Source of the DNA: Pseudomonas lini
Lineage (GTDB): Bacteria; Pseudomonadota; Gammaproteobacteria; Pseudomonadales; Pseudomonadaceae
DNA length: 64,000 nucleotides
Direction of reading: 5' to 3'
Assembly: GCF_030812475.1 (NCBI RefSeq)
Contig: NZ_JAUSSR010000010.1
Coordinates: 248,001-312,000, forward strand
Shown: piece by piece, positions 27,024 to 37,818 of the stretch
Layout of the letters: each line of letters starts with the position of its first letter
Numbering within the stretch: position 1 is the stretch's first letter
Program-made: the position numbers and the translations under genes
The notes under the pieces: model-generated
Databases searched by the model: none
The model's input: only the letters and a program-made list of their open reading frames with translations
Told to the model about the DNA's origin: nothing

Positions 27024-28391
27024 ATGCGCAAGATTGACGTACATGAGGTTATCGACAACGCACGATTCAATCGCTTCCACTGGATGGTGCTGTTCTGGTG
27101 TGCCCTGATCATCATCTTCGATGGTTACGATCTGGTGATTTACGGCGTAGTGCTGCCGATGCTGATGAAAGAGTGGGGGCTCAGTCCCTTGCAAGCGGGT
27201 GCGCTGGGCAGCTATGCACTGTTTGGAATGATGTTTGGCGCGCTGTTCTTCGGGCCGCTGTCGGACAGGATTGGCCGAAAAAAGGCCATCACGATCTGCG
27301 TGATGCTTTTCAGCGGTTTTACCGTGCTCAACGGATTTGCCCGCAACCCCACCGAGTTTGGTATTTGCCGGTTCATTGCCGGGCTGGGCATTGGCGGGGT
27401 GATGCCAAACGTCGTGGCGCTGATGAACGAGTACGCGCCAAAGAAAATCCGCAGCACGCTGGTGGCGATCATGTTCAGCGGCTACTCGGTGGGCGGCATG
27501 CTGTCGGCAGGGCTGGGCATTGTCCTGATCCCGAGTTTTGGCTGGCAATCGGTGTTCTACGTGGCGGTGCTGCCGTTGCTGTTGTTGCCGCTGATCATGT
27601 ACTTCCTGCCCGAGTCGGTGGGTTTCATGCTGCGCCAGGGGCGCAATGAAGAGGCGCGCACCATCCTGCAGCGGATCGATCCGGCTTACGTCGCGCAAAC
27701 CGGCGATCAATTGCAGATGAGCGATGTGAAAGGTACTGGCACGCCGGTACTGCAGCTGTTTCGCGAAGGTCGGGCGCTGCGTACGCTGATGCTGTGGCTG
27801 GCGTTTTTCTGCTGCCTGCTGATGGTCTACGCCTTGAGTTCCTGGCTGCCGAAACTGATGGCCAATGCCGGTTACAGCCTGGGCTCGAGCCTGTCGTTCC
27901 TGCTGGTGCTCAACTTCGGTGCCATTTTCGGTGCGGTCGGCGGCGGTGTGCTGGGGGATAAACTCAACCTGCCGCGGGTGTTGGCGGTGTTCTTCGCCGG
28001 TGCCGCCGTATCGATCACCTTGCTGGGATTCAACAGCCCGATGCCGGTGCTGTACCTGCTGATCGCGATTGCAGGTGCTACCACTATCGGCTCGCAGATT
28101 CTGTTGTACGCCTGCGCCGCGCAGTTCTACTCCATGACCATTCGCTCCACCGGCCTGGGTTGGGCGTCTGGCATAGGGCGCAACGGAGCTATCGTCGGCC
28201 CGCTGCTGGGCGGTGCCTTGCTCGGGATCAACCTGCCGCTGCAGCTGAACTTCATGGCCTTTGCCTTGCCCGGTGCGGTGGCCGCGATTGCCATGACCGT
28301 GTTCGCCATCAGCAGCCGGCGCAGTGCCCGGCTACAGCCGCCTGTCTCCCAGCAAAAATCGCCTGACGGGGCTATTGGCGAGGTTTCATGA
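27024..28391 (+). CDS. benK: Benzoate/aromatic acid:H+ symporter (MFS, AAHS family)
   Basis: 455-residue major facilitator with 12 membrane segments. The DGYDLVIYGVVLP stretch in segment one and GPLSDRIGRKKA in the first cytoplasmic loop are typical of the aromatic acid:H+ symporter family that contains BenK and PcaK. It overlaps benE by four bases (ATGA) and heads a transport operon benK-benE-benF-like. The BenR-type operator and the Hfq/Crc motif upstream suggest benzoate induction and catabolite repression. No benABCD or cat genes lie in the window. Confidence 0.88.
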   Translation: MRKIDVHEVIDNARFNRFHWMVLFWCALIIIFDGYDLVIYGVVLPMLMKEWGLSPLQAGALGSYALFGMMFGALFFGPLSDRIGRKKAITICVMLFSGFTVLNGFARNPTEFGICRFIAGLGIGGVMPNVVALMNEYAPKKIRSTLVAIMFSGYSVGGMLSAGLGIVLIPSFGWQSVFYVAVLPLLLLPLIMYFLPESVGFMLRQGRNEEARTILQRIDPAYVAQTGDQLQMSDVKGTGTPVLQLFREGRALRTLMLWLAFFCCLLMVYALSSWLPKLMANAGYSLGSSLSFLLVLNFGAIFGAVGGGVLGDKLNLPRVLAVFFAGAAVSITLLGFNSPMPVLYLLIAIAGATTIGSQILLYACAAQFYSMTIRSTGLGWASGIGRNGAIVGPLLGGALLGINLPLQLNFMAFALPGAVAAIAMTVFAISSRRSARLQPPVSQQKSPDGAIGEVS

Positions 28392-29608
28392 AAACGTTAT
28401 TCCAGGATTTTTCCCTGTCGGCGGCAGTCGCCGGATTTATCGCCACGGTGATTTCCTACGCAGGCCCGTTGGTGATCATCTTCCAGGCGGCGGAGACCGC
28501 GCACCTCTCGCGAGAAGTGTTGTCATCCTGGGTCTGGGCGATTTCCATCGGCAGCGCCGTGCTCGGCATAGGCCTGAGCCTGCGTTACCGGGTACCGGTG
28601 ATCATCGCGTGGTCGGCGCCGGGTTCGGCGTTGCTGGTGGCGCTGTTGCCCGGGATCTCCATGCCGGAGGCGGTGGGGGCTTACCTGGTCAGCAGCCTGA
28701 TTATCTTTGTGGTCGGGGTATCCGGGGCGTTTGACCGGATCATCGGCAAACTGCCAGCGGCCATTGCGGCAGCGATGCTGGCCGGGATTCTGTTCAGCTT
28801 CGGCACCGGGTTGTTCGTGTCGTTGCAGGGCAAGCCGTGGCTGGTGCTGGCGATGTTCGCCACTTACCTGATCTGCAAACGGGTTATGCCGCGTTATGCG
28901 GTGTTGATGGTGCTGTTGGTGGGCTGTTCCATGGCCTTTTTCGCCGGTGATTTGCACCGCGAAGCGCTGGTGATCGGGATGGCCACGCCAGTGTGGATCA
29001 CCCCCGCGTTCAGCCTGAGCGCGACCCTGAACATTGCCTTGCCGTTGGTGATGGTGGCGCTGACCGGCCAGTTCGTGCCCGGCATGGCGGTGCTGCGCGC
29101 CAGCGGTTATTCGACGCCGGCAAGCCCGATCATCGCCAGCAGCGCGTTGGGCTCGGCGCTGTTGGCTCCGTTCGGTTGTCACGGGCTGAATCTGGCGGCG
29201 ATCACCGCGGCCATATGCACCGGCCGCGAGGCCCATGAAAACCCGGGCAAACGCTATGTGGCCGGCGTCGTCGGAGGCCTGTGCTACCTGGTGCTGGGGA
29301 TCTTCGGCGCCACCCTGGTTTCACTGTTTTCGGCATTCCCCAAAGAATTGATCGCCGCCCTGGCCGGGCTCGCGCTGTTCGCTGCAATTGCCGGGGCACT
29401 GGCCGGCGCCATGGCTGTGCCCAAGGATCGCGAAGCGGCGCTGGTGACCTTTCTCACCACCGCGTCGGGTATGTCGTTGTTGGGATTGTCCGCTGCATTT
29501 TGGGGGATGATTTTCGGCATGGTTACCCACGCGCTTTTGAACGCCCGTCGTCCAGTTCCCCGCAGCGAAGCCGTTGCGGCTAAAGCACTTCAACCTGTCG
29601 ATAAATAA
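28388..29608 (+). CDS. benE: Benzoate/H+ symporter BenE family
   Basis: 406-residue inner-membrane protein with about 12 hydrophobic segments and the family stretches SAPGSALLVALLPG and FGCHGLNLAAITAAICTG. BenE proteins import benzoate with protons. It begins within the last codon of benK, so it is translationally coupled. Its stop overlaps the A-rich leader of the downstream porin gene. Confidence 0.9.
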   Translation: MKTLFQDFSLSAAVAGFIATVISYAGPLVIIFQAAETAHLSREVLSSWVWAISIGSAVLGIGLSLRYRVPVIIAWSAPGSALLVALLPGISMPEAVGAYLVSSLIIFVVGVSGAFDRIIGKLPAAIAAAMLAGILFSFGTGLFVSLQGKPWLVLAMFATYLICKRVMPRYAVLMVLLVGCSMAFFAGDLHREALVIGMATPVWITPAFSLSATLNIALPLVMVALTGQFVPGMAVLRASGYSTPASPIIASSALGSALLAPFGCHGLNLAAITAAICTGREAHENPGKRYVAGVVGGLCYLVLGIFGATLVSLFSAFPKELIAALAGLALFAAIAGALAGAMAVPKDREAALVTFLTTASGMSLLGLSAAFWGMIFGMVTHALLNARRPVPRSEAVAAKALQPVDK

Positions 29609-29614
29609 AAACAA
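29604..29614 (+). promoter_or_regulatory. Hfq/Crc target motif before the porin gene
   Basis: AATAAAAACAA fits AAnAAnAAnAA and lies ten bases before the porin ATG, next to its purine-rich ribosome site (AAGAGAAAAA). It overlaps the benE stop. Confidence 0.6.
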
Positions 29615-29624
29615 GAGAAAAACG

Positions 29625-30893
29625 ATGAAACAGATTCTTCCAACAACCGGTTCGGTGTTGTCCATGGCGGTCGTCTCGAGTTTATCCGCCGGTGCCATGG
29701 CCGCCGAGGGCGGCTTCATAGAAGACACCACGGCGACCTTGCAAGCGCGCAATTACTACTTCAGCCGGGACTTTTCCGACATCGTCGGCGCCAACCGGCA
29801 ATCGAAGGCCGAAGAGTGGGCGCAGGGCTTCATTCTCAATGTCAAATCCGGTTACACCCAAGGCCCGGTCGGTTTTGGCTTGGATGTCATCGGCCTGCTC
29901 GGCCTCAAGCTCGACAGCAGTCCGGACCGGGTCAATACCGGTTTGCTGCCGGTGCAGGATGACGGCCGTGCGGCGAATGATTACAGCCGGCTGGAAGGCG
30001 CGTTGAAGGTGCGCTATTCCAGGACCGAACTGAGGGTGGGTGAATTGCAACCCAACGTGCCGGTACTGGCCTTCAGCGATATCCGACTGTTGCCACCCAG
30101 CTATCAGGGTGCAAGTATCAGCTCGAACGAGATCGATGGCCTGACCTTGCAAGGCGGTCACTTGCGGTCCACCAGCCTGCGCAACGAGGCGGGCGACGAA
30201 AAGATGCAAGCCATGCTGGGTCACGTACCACAGCGTCAGGTCAGCAGTGACGGCTTCAACTTTGCCGGCGCCGACTACGCCTTCAATGACAAGCGCACCT
30301 CGGTCAGCGCCTGGCTCGGGCAACTGGAAGATATCTACAACCAGCGCTTTATCGGCCTCAAGCACAGCCAGCCGCTGGGCAACTGGACCCTGGGCGCCAA
30401 TCTCGGTTATTACGATTCTCGCGAAGACGGCAAAAAGCTGCTGGGCAATATCGACAACCAGGCGTTCTTCTCCCTGCTGTCGGCCAAACGCGGCGGCCAC
30501 ACGTTTTATCTGGGGTATCAGGGCATGTTCGGCGACAGCGCCTTCCCGCGGGTCTTTGCCAATATCAGTCCGCTGGGCAACGAAGTGCCGACCTACGAGT
30601 TTGCCTATACCGACGAGCGCTCCTGGCAGGCGCGTTACGACTACGATTTCGCGGCCCTCGGCGTGCCGGGGCTGACCAGTACTGTGCGCTACATCACCGG
30701 CAACAATGTCGATACCGGCCTGGGTTTCGAAGGCAAGGATCGCGAACGTGATCTCGATCTCGGCTATGTGCTGCAGAGCGGCAACCTCAAGGGCCTGGGT
30801 ATCCGCGTGCGTAATGTGATGGCGCGTTCCAACTACCGCAGTGACATCGATGAGAACCGTTTGATCCTCAGCTATACGTGGACGTTGCTATGA
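29625..30893 (+). CDS. benF: OprD/BenF-family outer membrane porin
   Basis: 422 residues: signal peptide ending near AMAAEG, then an OprD-type barrel beginning GGFIEDTTATLQARNYYFSRDF, the typical first strand of the family, and ending LILSYTWTLL with an aromatic-rich C-terminal strand. OprD-family porins give substrate-specific uptake; the operon with benK and benE suggests aromatic acids, as for BenF. The exact substrate is inferred from context. Confidence 0.87.
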   Translation: MKQILPTTGSVLSMAVVSSLSAGAMAAEGGFIEDTTATLQARNYYFSRDFSDIVGANRQSKAEEWAQGFILNVKSGYTQGPVGFGLDVIGLLGLKLDSSPDRVNTGLLPVQDDGRAANDYSRLEGALKVRYSRTELRVGELQPNVPVLAFSDIRLLPPSYQGASISSNEIDGLTLQGGHLRSTSLRNEAGDEKMQAMLGHVPQRQVSSDGFNFAGADYAFNDKRTSVSAWLGQLEDIYNQRFIGLKHSQPLGNWTLGANLGYYDSREDGKKLLGNIDNQAFFSLLSAKRGGHTFYLGYQGMFGDSAFPRVFANISPLGNEVPTYEFAYTDERSWQARYDYDFAALGVPGLTSTVRYITGNNVDTGLGFEGKDRERDLDLGYVLQSGNLKGLGIRVRNVMARSNYRSDIDENRLILSYTWTLL

Positions 30894-30901
30894 AGCAGCG
30901 A

Positions 30902-31144
30902 TCACAGATTGCTCATGCAATTGCCCATCACCTGATAGGTCACGCTATGGGTCTGGCCCTGATGATCGATGTAGACCATGGTCGCCGGCACCACGTCGCA
31001 GGCGGTAGCGGTGTCGGTTACTGACACCACCTGGGCGATGTCCAGCGGCTGCGCCGGATTGTACGGGGTGGCAGCCGCCTCGTTGCCGGCGGCCATGGCC
31101 GAGGTGGCGACAACGCTCAGAAACAGGCTGATCAGGGTTTTCAT
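30902..31144 (-). CDS. DUF2790 periplasmic protein
   Basis: 80 residues. Signal peptide MKTLISLFLSVVATSAMA then AGNEAAATPYN. The mature part has the DUF2790 pattern DIAQVVSVTD...C..VPATMVYIDHQG.....Y.VMG.C, with two conserved cysteines (49 and 76) that could form a disulfide. The function is unknown; members are often induced by copper or stress in Pseudomonas. Its end almost meets the porin gene, and it is divergent from the LysR gene. Confidence 0.8.
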   Translation of the reverse strand: MKTLISLFLSVVATSAMAAGNEAAATPYNPAQPLDIAQVVSVTDTATACDVVPATMVYIDHQGQTHSVTYQVMGNCMSNL

Positions 31145-31266
31145 TTTTCCGTGCTCCGTGTTGATTCCGATACCGCCATTCTAGTCTTTGCCCTTGGCCG
31201 ATAAAGCGGCTAGGGTCTGAAGCAGCCTTACAAGAAACGTAACAATCTCTGCCCCTGGGAGGGCCC

Positions 31267-32199
31267 ATGGATTTGCTCAATAACTTGCGGGTGTTCGTCC
31301 GGGTGGTGGACTGCGCAAGTTTTACGGGTGCCGCCGATGCGCTGGACCTGTCGACCGCGCAAGTATCGCGACTGGTGGCGGATCTGGAGCAGCATGTTCA
31401 GGCTCGCTTGCTGCAACGCACCACGCGGCGGTTGAGCCTGACCGAGGCTGGTGAGCGCTTCCTGTTGCGCAGTCGACAAATACTCGAAGAAATGGAGGAG
31501 GCAACGGCAGAAGCCCGGGGTGCGCATCTCAAACCCAGTGGACGCCTGCGGGTGCACAGCATGAACGGCCTGGGCGTGCTGATCACGCCATTGATCGCCC
31601 GCTACAGCGAGCTCTACCCCGATGTAGTGTTCGAGTTGACCCTGTCGCAGCGCAATCCCGATCCGCTGGAGGAAGGGCACGACGTGGTGATTTCGATCGC
31701 CCACGAACTGGCCGATTCGCAATCGGTCGCCCACTCCATCGGACAGATCTACAGCGTGCTCTGCGCCTCCCCGGCGTACCTGCAGCGGCGAGGCGTACCG
31801 CACACGCCGCCGGCGCTGAACGAACATCAGTGCCTGCGCATGGTCGACCCCTTGTACAGCGATGAATGGGTATTCCAGGACGAACAAGGCGAACAGGCGG
31901 TCAGCCCGGCGAAAACCTTCCAGTGCAACGTCGCCGAATCGATGGTCAAGGCGTCGGAGGCCGGGATGGGGATCTGCCTGATTCCGTTCTATACCGCAAC
32001 GCGCCCCTTGAGCGATGGCACCTTGTTGCGCTTGCTGCCGGCCTGGCGCCCCCGTCAACGCACGGTGTATGCACTGTATCCGTCACGGCGTTTTCTCGAC
32101 GCCAAGGTCCGGACCTGGGTGGACTTTCTCAAGGCCGAATTACCCAAACTGTTCGCCGAGCACGAGGCGGTGATGGACGATCCGCGGCATTGGGCCTGA
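31267..32199 (+). CDS. LysR-family transcriptional regulator
   Basis: 310 residues. N-terminal winged helix MDLLNNLRVFVRVVDCASFTGAADALDLS, then the LysR substrate-binding domain. A GGGAGG ribosome site precedes the ATG. It looks like the CrgA/DmlR branch of LysR proteins. The divergent DUF2790 gene is the natural first candidate target; I see no reason to link it to the ben operon, which has a XylS-type operator. Confidence 0.9.
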   Translation: MDLLNNLRVFVRVVDCASFTGAADALDLSTAQVSRLVADLEQHVQARLLQRTTRRLSLTEAGERFLLRSRQILEEMEEATAEARGAHLKPSGRLRVHSMNGLGVLITPLIARYSELYPDVVFELTLSQRNPDPLEEGHDVVISIAHELADSQSVAHSIGQIYSVLCASPAYLQRRGVPHTPPALNEHQCLRMVDPLYSDEWVFQDEQGEQAVSPAKTFQCNVAESMVKASEAGMGICLIPFYTATRPLSDGTLLRLLPAWRPRQRTVYALYPSRRFLDAKVRTWVDFLKAELPKLFAEHEAVMDDPRHWA

Positions 32200-32275
32200 C
32201 GTCGAAGCGCTGGCTAAGGGCGGTGTAGACTGAGGGTCTGTTCTCTTTCGGCAAGACAAGGGAGTGTGCCCAGCC

Positions 32276-32965
32276 ATGATCGGCGCCGAGTTACTGTCAT
32301 CCGAAACCCTCACGGTAGGCTGGTTGATCTATGCGTCGGCGCTGGTCTGGGCGGTTGCGCGAGCGCCGTGGGTCGAACTGTTCAGTGACAGCCGCCGCCA
32401 GCATTTGCTGTTCGGCACGGTATTCGCGCTGTTCATGCTGTGGCTGGTGCGACGGGACTTCGATACTGGCGTCTCCTACCACTTCATTGGCATGACCGCC
32501 GTGACCCTGTTGCTCGACTGGCCGCTGGCGATTGTCGGCGGGTTGGTCGCGCAAGCGGGGCTGGTGCTGCTCGGCCGTCAGGATGTGGCGGCGATGGGGG
32601 TCAATGGCGCGCTGCTGATCCTGCTGCCGGTGCTGGTCACCGAGTGCTGCGCAATCCTGGTGGAGCGAGCGCAGCCGCGCAATCCCTTTGTGTATATCTT
32701 CGTTTCCGGATTTTTTGCGGCGGCGCTCTCGGCGTTGCTGTGTCTGCTGCTGGCGCTGTGGTTGCTGTGGTTCGACGAACGTTTTGCCATGCCCTATTGG
32801 CTGGAAGACTTTGTCGGTTACCTGTGGCTGATCATTTTTCCGGAGGCGTTTATCAACGGCATGGTGGTCAGCGCGCTGGTGGTGTTCTGTCCCGAGTGGC
32901 TGGAGACGTTCAACCGCACGCGCTACCTTTCGGCGCCGTGGAATGACGACGATCCAAAATCCTGA
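32276..32965 (+). CDS. CbiM-like energy-coupling factor permease (orphan)
   Basis: 229 residues with about six membrane segments and the stretch HFIGMTAVTLLLDWPLAIVGG resembling the CbiM S-component. The ATPase and transmembrane partners of an ECF transporter are absent here, so whether it works alone or with partners elsewhere is open. The start at 32276 has AAGGGAG 11 bases upstream; GTG 32264 is an alternative. Nickel or cobalt is only a family-based guess for the substrate. Confidence 0.75.
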   Translation: MIGAELLSSETLTVGWLIYASALVWAVARAPWVELFSDSRRQHLLFGTVFALFMLWLVRRDFDTGVSYHFIGMTAVTLLLDWPLAIVGGLVAQAGLVLLGRQDVAAMGVNGALLILLPVLVTECCAILVERAQPRNPFVYIFVSGFFAAALSALLCLLLALWLLWFDERFAMPYWLEDFVGYLWLIIFPEAFINGMVVSALVVFCPEWLETFNRTRYLSAPWNDDDPKS

Positions 32966-32983
32966 TCCGGCAACAAAGCGGGG

Positions 32984-33184
32984 TCAGTGACGCGGCTCGA
33001 AGTCTTCGCTGAACATGTCGTCTTCGGCATCCGGGCTCACCGGAATCTTGTGTTCTTCCGACGCCCAGGCGCCCAGGTCGATCAATTTGCAACGATCCGA
33101 ACAGAATGGCCGGAATTTGTTTTCAGGGCTCCACTCGACAGGTGCGCCGCACGTTGGGCAATCGACGGTTGGGGTTTGGCTCAT
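32984..33184 (-). CDS. yacG: DNA gyrase inhibitor YacG
   Basis: 66-residue zinc finger protein with cysteines C9, C12, C28 and C32 (CPTCG...CSDRC) and an acidic tail. YacG binds the GyrB subunit and blocks its activity. It is the last gene of pilB-pilC-pilD-coaE-yacG and overlaps coaE by four bases, a conserved gene order in gamma-proteobacteria. Confidence 0.93.
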   Translation of the reverse strand: MSQTPTVDCPTCGAPVEWSPENKFRPFCSDRCKLIDLGAWASEEHKIPVSPDAEDDMFSEDFEPRH

Positions 33185-33804
33185 GACTGGCCTCCACGCA
33201 ATGTAAGGTAAAAGTGATGCAGGCGTTCGACTTCGCTGTGCAGCCAGGCGAGGTCGCGGTCGTTGACCACCACATCGTCGGCATGGCTCAGGCGATCCTG
33301 GCGGCTGGACTGGGCCTTGAGGATTGCCTTTACCTGTTGCTCGCTGGTCTGGTCACGCTGCAGGGTGCGTTCGATCTGTAGCTGTTCGGGGGCATCGATC
33401 ACCAGCACCCGTTGAGTCATGGCGTACTGCCCCGACTCGATCAGCAACGGCGAAACCAGAATCGCGTAAGGCGATTGTGCCTTGGCCAGATGATCGGCGA
33501 TTTCCCTGGCGATCAGCGGATGCAGCAGCGCTTCGAGCCAGAGACGTTGTTCCGGCACCTCGAAGATCAGTTTGCGCAGCGCCGCGCGATCCAGCTGCCC
33601 GTCGGTTTGCAGCACGCCGGGACCGAAGTGTTCGGCGATCTTCGCCAGGGCCGGGCGCCCCGGCTCCACCACCCAACGCGCCGCATGGTCGGCGTCCACC
33701 AGGTGCACGCCCAGGTCGATGAAGTGCTGGGCCGCCGCGCTTTTGCCACTGCCGATGCCGCCGGTCAGGCCGAGAATCCAGGGTTTTTCCACAAGGGTAT
33801 TCAT
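33181..33804 (-). CDS. coaE: Dephospho-CoA kinase
   Basis: Last step of coenzyme A synthesis, phosphorylating the ribose 3'-hydroxyl. 207 residues, P-loop GGIGSGKS at 15-22. The start at 33804 overlaps the pilD stop (ATGA); an upstream ATG at 33825 lies inside pilD. It complements panB and panC elsewhere in the window, which act early in the same pathway. Confidence 0.95.
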   Translation of the reverse strand: MNTLVEKPWILGLTGGIGSGKSAAAQHFIDLGVHLVDADHAARWVVEPGRPALAKIAEHFGPGVLQTDGQLDRAALRKLIFEVPEQRLWLEALLHPLIAREIADHLAKAQSPYAILVSPLLIESGQYAMTQRVLVIDAPEQLQIERTLQRDQTSEQQVKAILKAQSSRQDRLSHADDVVVNDRDLAWLHSEVERLHHFYLTLRGGQS

Positions 33805-34673
33805 TTCAAACCGACAAACTGCCAATAGAAGTCGGTTATTTGACCACCCCAGAGCAAGGCAATCCAGCCGGCAATTGCCAGATAGGGGCCGAAAGGGATC
33901 GGCGTCGAGGTTTTCGCGTTGCGCATGCGCAGCCAGATCACGCCGATGACGGCACCCACCAGGGATGCCAGCAGGATCGTCAGTGGCAGGATCTGCCAGC
34001 CGCCCCAGGCGCCAAGCATCGCCAACAGCTTGAAATCACCGTGACCCATGCCATCCTTGCCGGTGACCAGCTTGAACAACCAGAACACCGACCACAGCGC
34101 CGTGTAGCCGGCTATCGCGCCCCACAACGCCTCCTGCAACGGCACGAACAGGCCGAAACTGTTGACGATCAATCCGAGCCACATCAGGGGTAGCACCAGC
34201 ACATCCGGCAGCAGTTGGTGCTCGGCGTCGATCAGGCTCATGGCCAACAGGCCCCAGGTCAGGACCAGCGCCATGCCTGCAGGCCAACCAAACCCGAAGT
34301 GCCAGGCGATAAAGGCCGACAGCACACCGCAGGCCAGTTCGGTCAAAGGGTAGCGTTTGCCGATCGGCGCCTTGCAGCTTGAGCATCGCCCTCGCAGAAA
34401 CGCATAACTGAGCACTGGAATGTTTTCCCAGGCCCGAATCCGGTGGCTACAGTGAGGGCACTGAGAGTGGGGCAGCAGCAGGTTGTAAACCGGCAGGGGC
34501 GTTTCCTCGGGCAAGCCCAGGATGTCATGGGCCTGCAGTCGCCACTCACGCTCGAGCATTTTCGGCAGGCGCCAGATCACTACATTGAGGAAGCTGCCGA
34601 CCAGCAGGCCAACCACGGCGGCAACGATGACGAAGGTCAGCGGATAGACAGTCAGAATGTCGTTCAAGGGCAT
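33801..34673 (-). CDS. pilD: Prepilin peptidase / N-methyltransferase PilD
   Basis: Inner-membrane aspartyl protease that cleaves and N-methylates the prepilins of this window and type II secretion pseudopilins. 290 residues. The catalytic aspartates are D149 (SLIDAEHQLLPD) and D213 (GMGHGDFK). Two cysteine pairs, C72/C75 and C97/C100, form the cytoplasmic zinc site, with the same numbering as P. aeruginosa PilD. It follows pilC with a one-base overlap. Confidence 0.97.
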   Translation of the reverse strand: MPLNDILTVYPLTFVIVAAVVGLLVGSFLNVVIWRLPKMLEREWRLQAHDILGLPEETPLPVYNLLLPHSQCPHCSHRIRAWENIPVLSYAFLRGRCSSCKAPIGKRYPLTELACGVLSAFIAWHFGFGWPAGMALVLTWGLLAMSLIDAEHQLLPDVLVLPLMWLGLIVNSFGLFVPLQEALWGAIAGYTALWSVFWLFKLVTGKDGMGHGDFKLLAMLGAWGGWQILPLTILLASLVGAVIGVIWLRMRNAKTSTPIPFGPYLAIAGWIALLWGGQITDFYWQFVGLK

Positions 34674-35890
34674 CAGATCGCAGCGCCGAGCTGGAAGATG
34701 GGCAGGTACATCGCAACCACCAGGCCGCCGACGACAACCCCCAGCACCACCATGATGAACGGTTCCATCAGGCTGGTGAGGTTATCGACCATGTTGTCCA
34801 CTTCGTCCTCGTAGAAACTCGCGACCTTGTCGAGCATGTCGTCCAGTGCCCCGGACTCTTCGCCAATGGCCGTCATCTGGATCGCCATGTTCGGAAAGAT
34901 GCCGGAGGCGCGCATGGAAAAATTCAGCTGCATGCCGGTCGCCACGTCCTGACGGATGCGCAGCACGGCGCGCTTGAACACGATGTTGCCGGTCGCGCCC
35001 GCCACGGATTCCAAGGCCTCGACCAACGGCACGCCGGCGGCGAAGGTAGTCGACAGCGTACGGGCATAACGGGCCACGGCGGACTTGTACATCAACGTGC
35101 CTACCAACGGCAGTTTCAGCAGCCAGGTGTCAGTCCGGTCCCGAAAGCCTTGCGACGTCTTGAGCGCGTGTCGCAGGCCAAAGACCGCTGCGATCAATAG
35201 GCCGAGCATCACCCACCACCAGTCCTGCATGAACTCCGAGAGGCCGATGACCATCACCGTGAAGGCCGGCAGTTCGGCGCCGAATCCCTTGAACACCGAC
35301 TCGAACTGCGGCACCACCTTGACCAGCAGGATCCCGGTCACGATGATCGCGACGAAGACCACGGCGATCGGATAAGTCATGGCTTTCTTGATCTTTGCCT
35401 TGAGGCTTTCGCTCTTTTCCTTGTAGGTCGCCACCCGGTCCAACAGGGTGTCCAGGGCGCCGGCCTGTTCGCCGGCATCGACCAGGTTGCAGTACAGCTC
35501 ATCGAAATACTGGGGCTTTTTTCGCAGCGCCGCGGCAAAGCTGTTGCCCGCCGCGACTTCCTGTTTCACCTCGTCCACCAGCTTGCGCATGGCCGGGTTA
35601 TCGAAGCCTTCGCCGATGATGTCGAACGACTGCAACAACGGCACGCCGGCTTTCATCATGGTCGCCATCTGCCGGGTGAACAGGGCGATGTCATGGGCCT
35701 TGATGCGCTTGCCCAGGTTGAGAATCGAGGCGGATTTTTTGCGCACCTTGCCGGGATTGATCCCTTGTTTACGCAATTGCGCCTTGATCAGCGCCGGGTT
35801 CTGACCGCTGAGTTCGCCGGTCATTTTCGTGCCTTTCCTGTCCGTGCCTTCCCAGGCATACACGCTGATTTTTACTGCCTTGACCGCCAT
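34673..35890 (-). CDS. pilC: Type IV pilus inner-membrane platform protein PilC
   Basis: 405 residues with two GspF/T2SSF domains, each cytoplasmic, and three membrane segments (around 180-205, 230-250, 375-400). PilC links the assembly ATPase PilB to the growing pilus. It lies two bases after pilB and one base into pilD, consistent with one operon. Confidence 0.96.
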   Translation of the reverse strand: MAVKAVKISVYAWEGTDRKGTKMTGELSGQNPALIKAQLRKQGINPGKVRKKSASILNLGKRIKAHDIALFTRQMATMMKAGVPLLQSFDIIGEGFDNPAMRKLVDEVKQEVAAGNSFAAALRKKPQYFDELYCNLVDAGEQAGALDTLLDRVATYKEKSESLKAKIKKAMTYPIAVVFVAIIVTGILLVKVVPQFESVFKGFGAELPAFTVMVIGLSEFMQDWWWVMLGLLIAAVFGLRHALKTSQGFRDRTDTWLLKLPLVGTLMYKSAVARYARTLSTTFAAGVPLVEALESVAGATGNIVFKRAVLRIRQDVATGMQLNFSMRASGIFPNMAIQMTAIGEESGALDDMLDKVASFYEDEVDNMVDNLTSLMEPFIMVVLGVVVGGLVVAMYLPIFQLGAAI

Positions 35891-35892
35891 GT

Positions 35893-37593
<1,701 letters not shown>

Positions 37594-37666
37594 GGGGATA
37601 CCGGACGCAGACAGTGCATGACTTATAGCCTAGTCAAGCGGCGGAGCCAAACCAGTGGTGCATAGG

Positions 37667-37681
37667 TGACAATAATTGTCA
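37667..37681. promoter_or_regulatory. 15-bp palindrome, candidate PilR activator site
   Basis: TGACAAT-A-ATTGTCA is a perfect inverted repeat containing TGTC, the core of reported PilR sites. It is centred about 108 bases upstream of the predicted pilA start of transcription, a usual enhancer distance for sigma-54 activators. Confidence 0.5.
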
Positions 37682-37754
37682 GAAAGTGCGGATTGTGGGG
37701 GTAGGAAAGGGCGCTGCGAGGCTCTTATTTACCCGAGAACAGGGGATGACGTGA

Positions 37755-37771
37755 TTGGCATGGGCTGTGCT
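37755..37771 (+). promoter_or_regulatory. Sigma-54 promoter of pilA
   Basis: TTGGCATGGGCTGTGCT has the invariant GG (37757-37758) and GC (37769-37770) ten bases apart, the -24/-12 pattern. Transcription should start near 37782. It agrees with known PilR/RpoN control of pilA. Confidence 0.75.
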
Positions 37772-37818
37772 GTGGCTAATTCAATCATGAGATTTCGACT
37801 CATGCATGGAGCTTGTCT

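Noticed and set aside
31267..32199. LysR protein as regulator of the benzoate operon
   Set aside because: The benK upstream region has a XylS/BenR-type operator, and the LysR gene is divergent from DUF2790, not from the ben genes.
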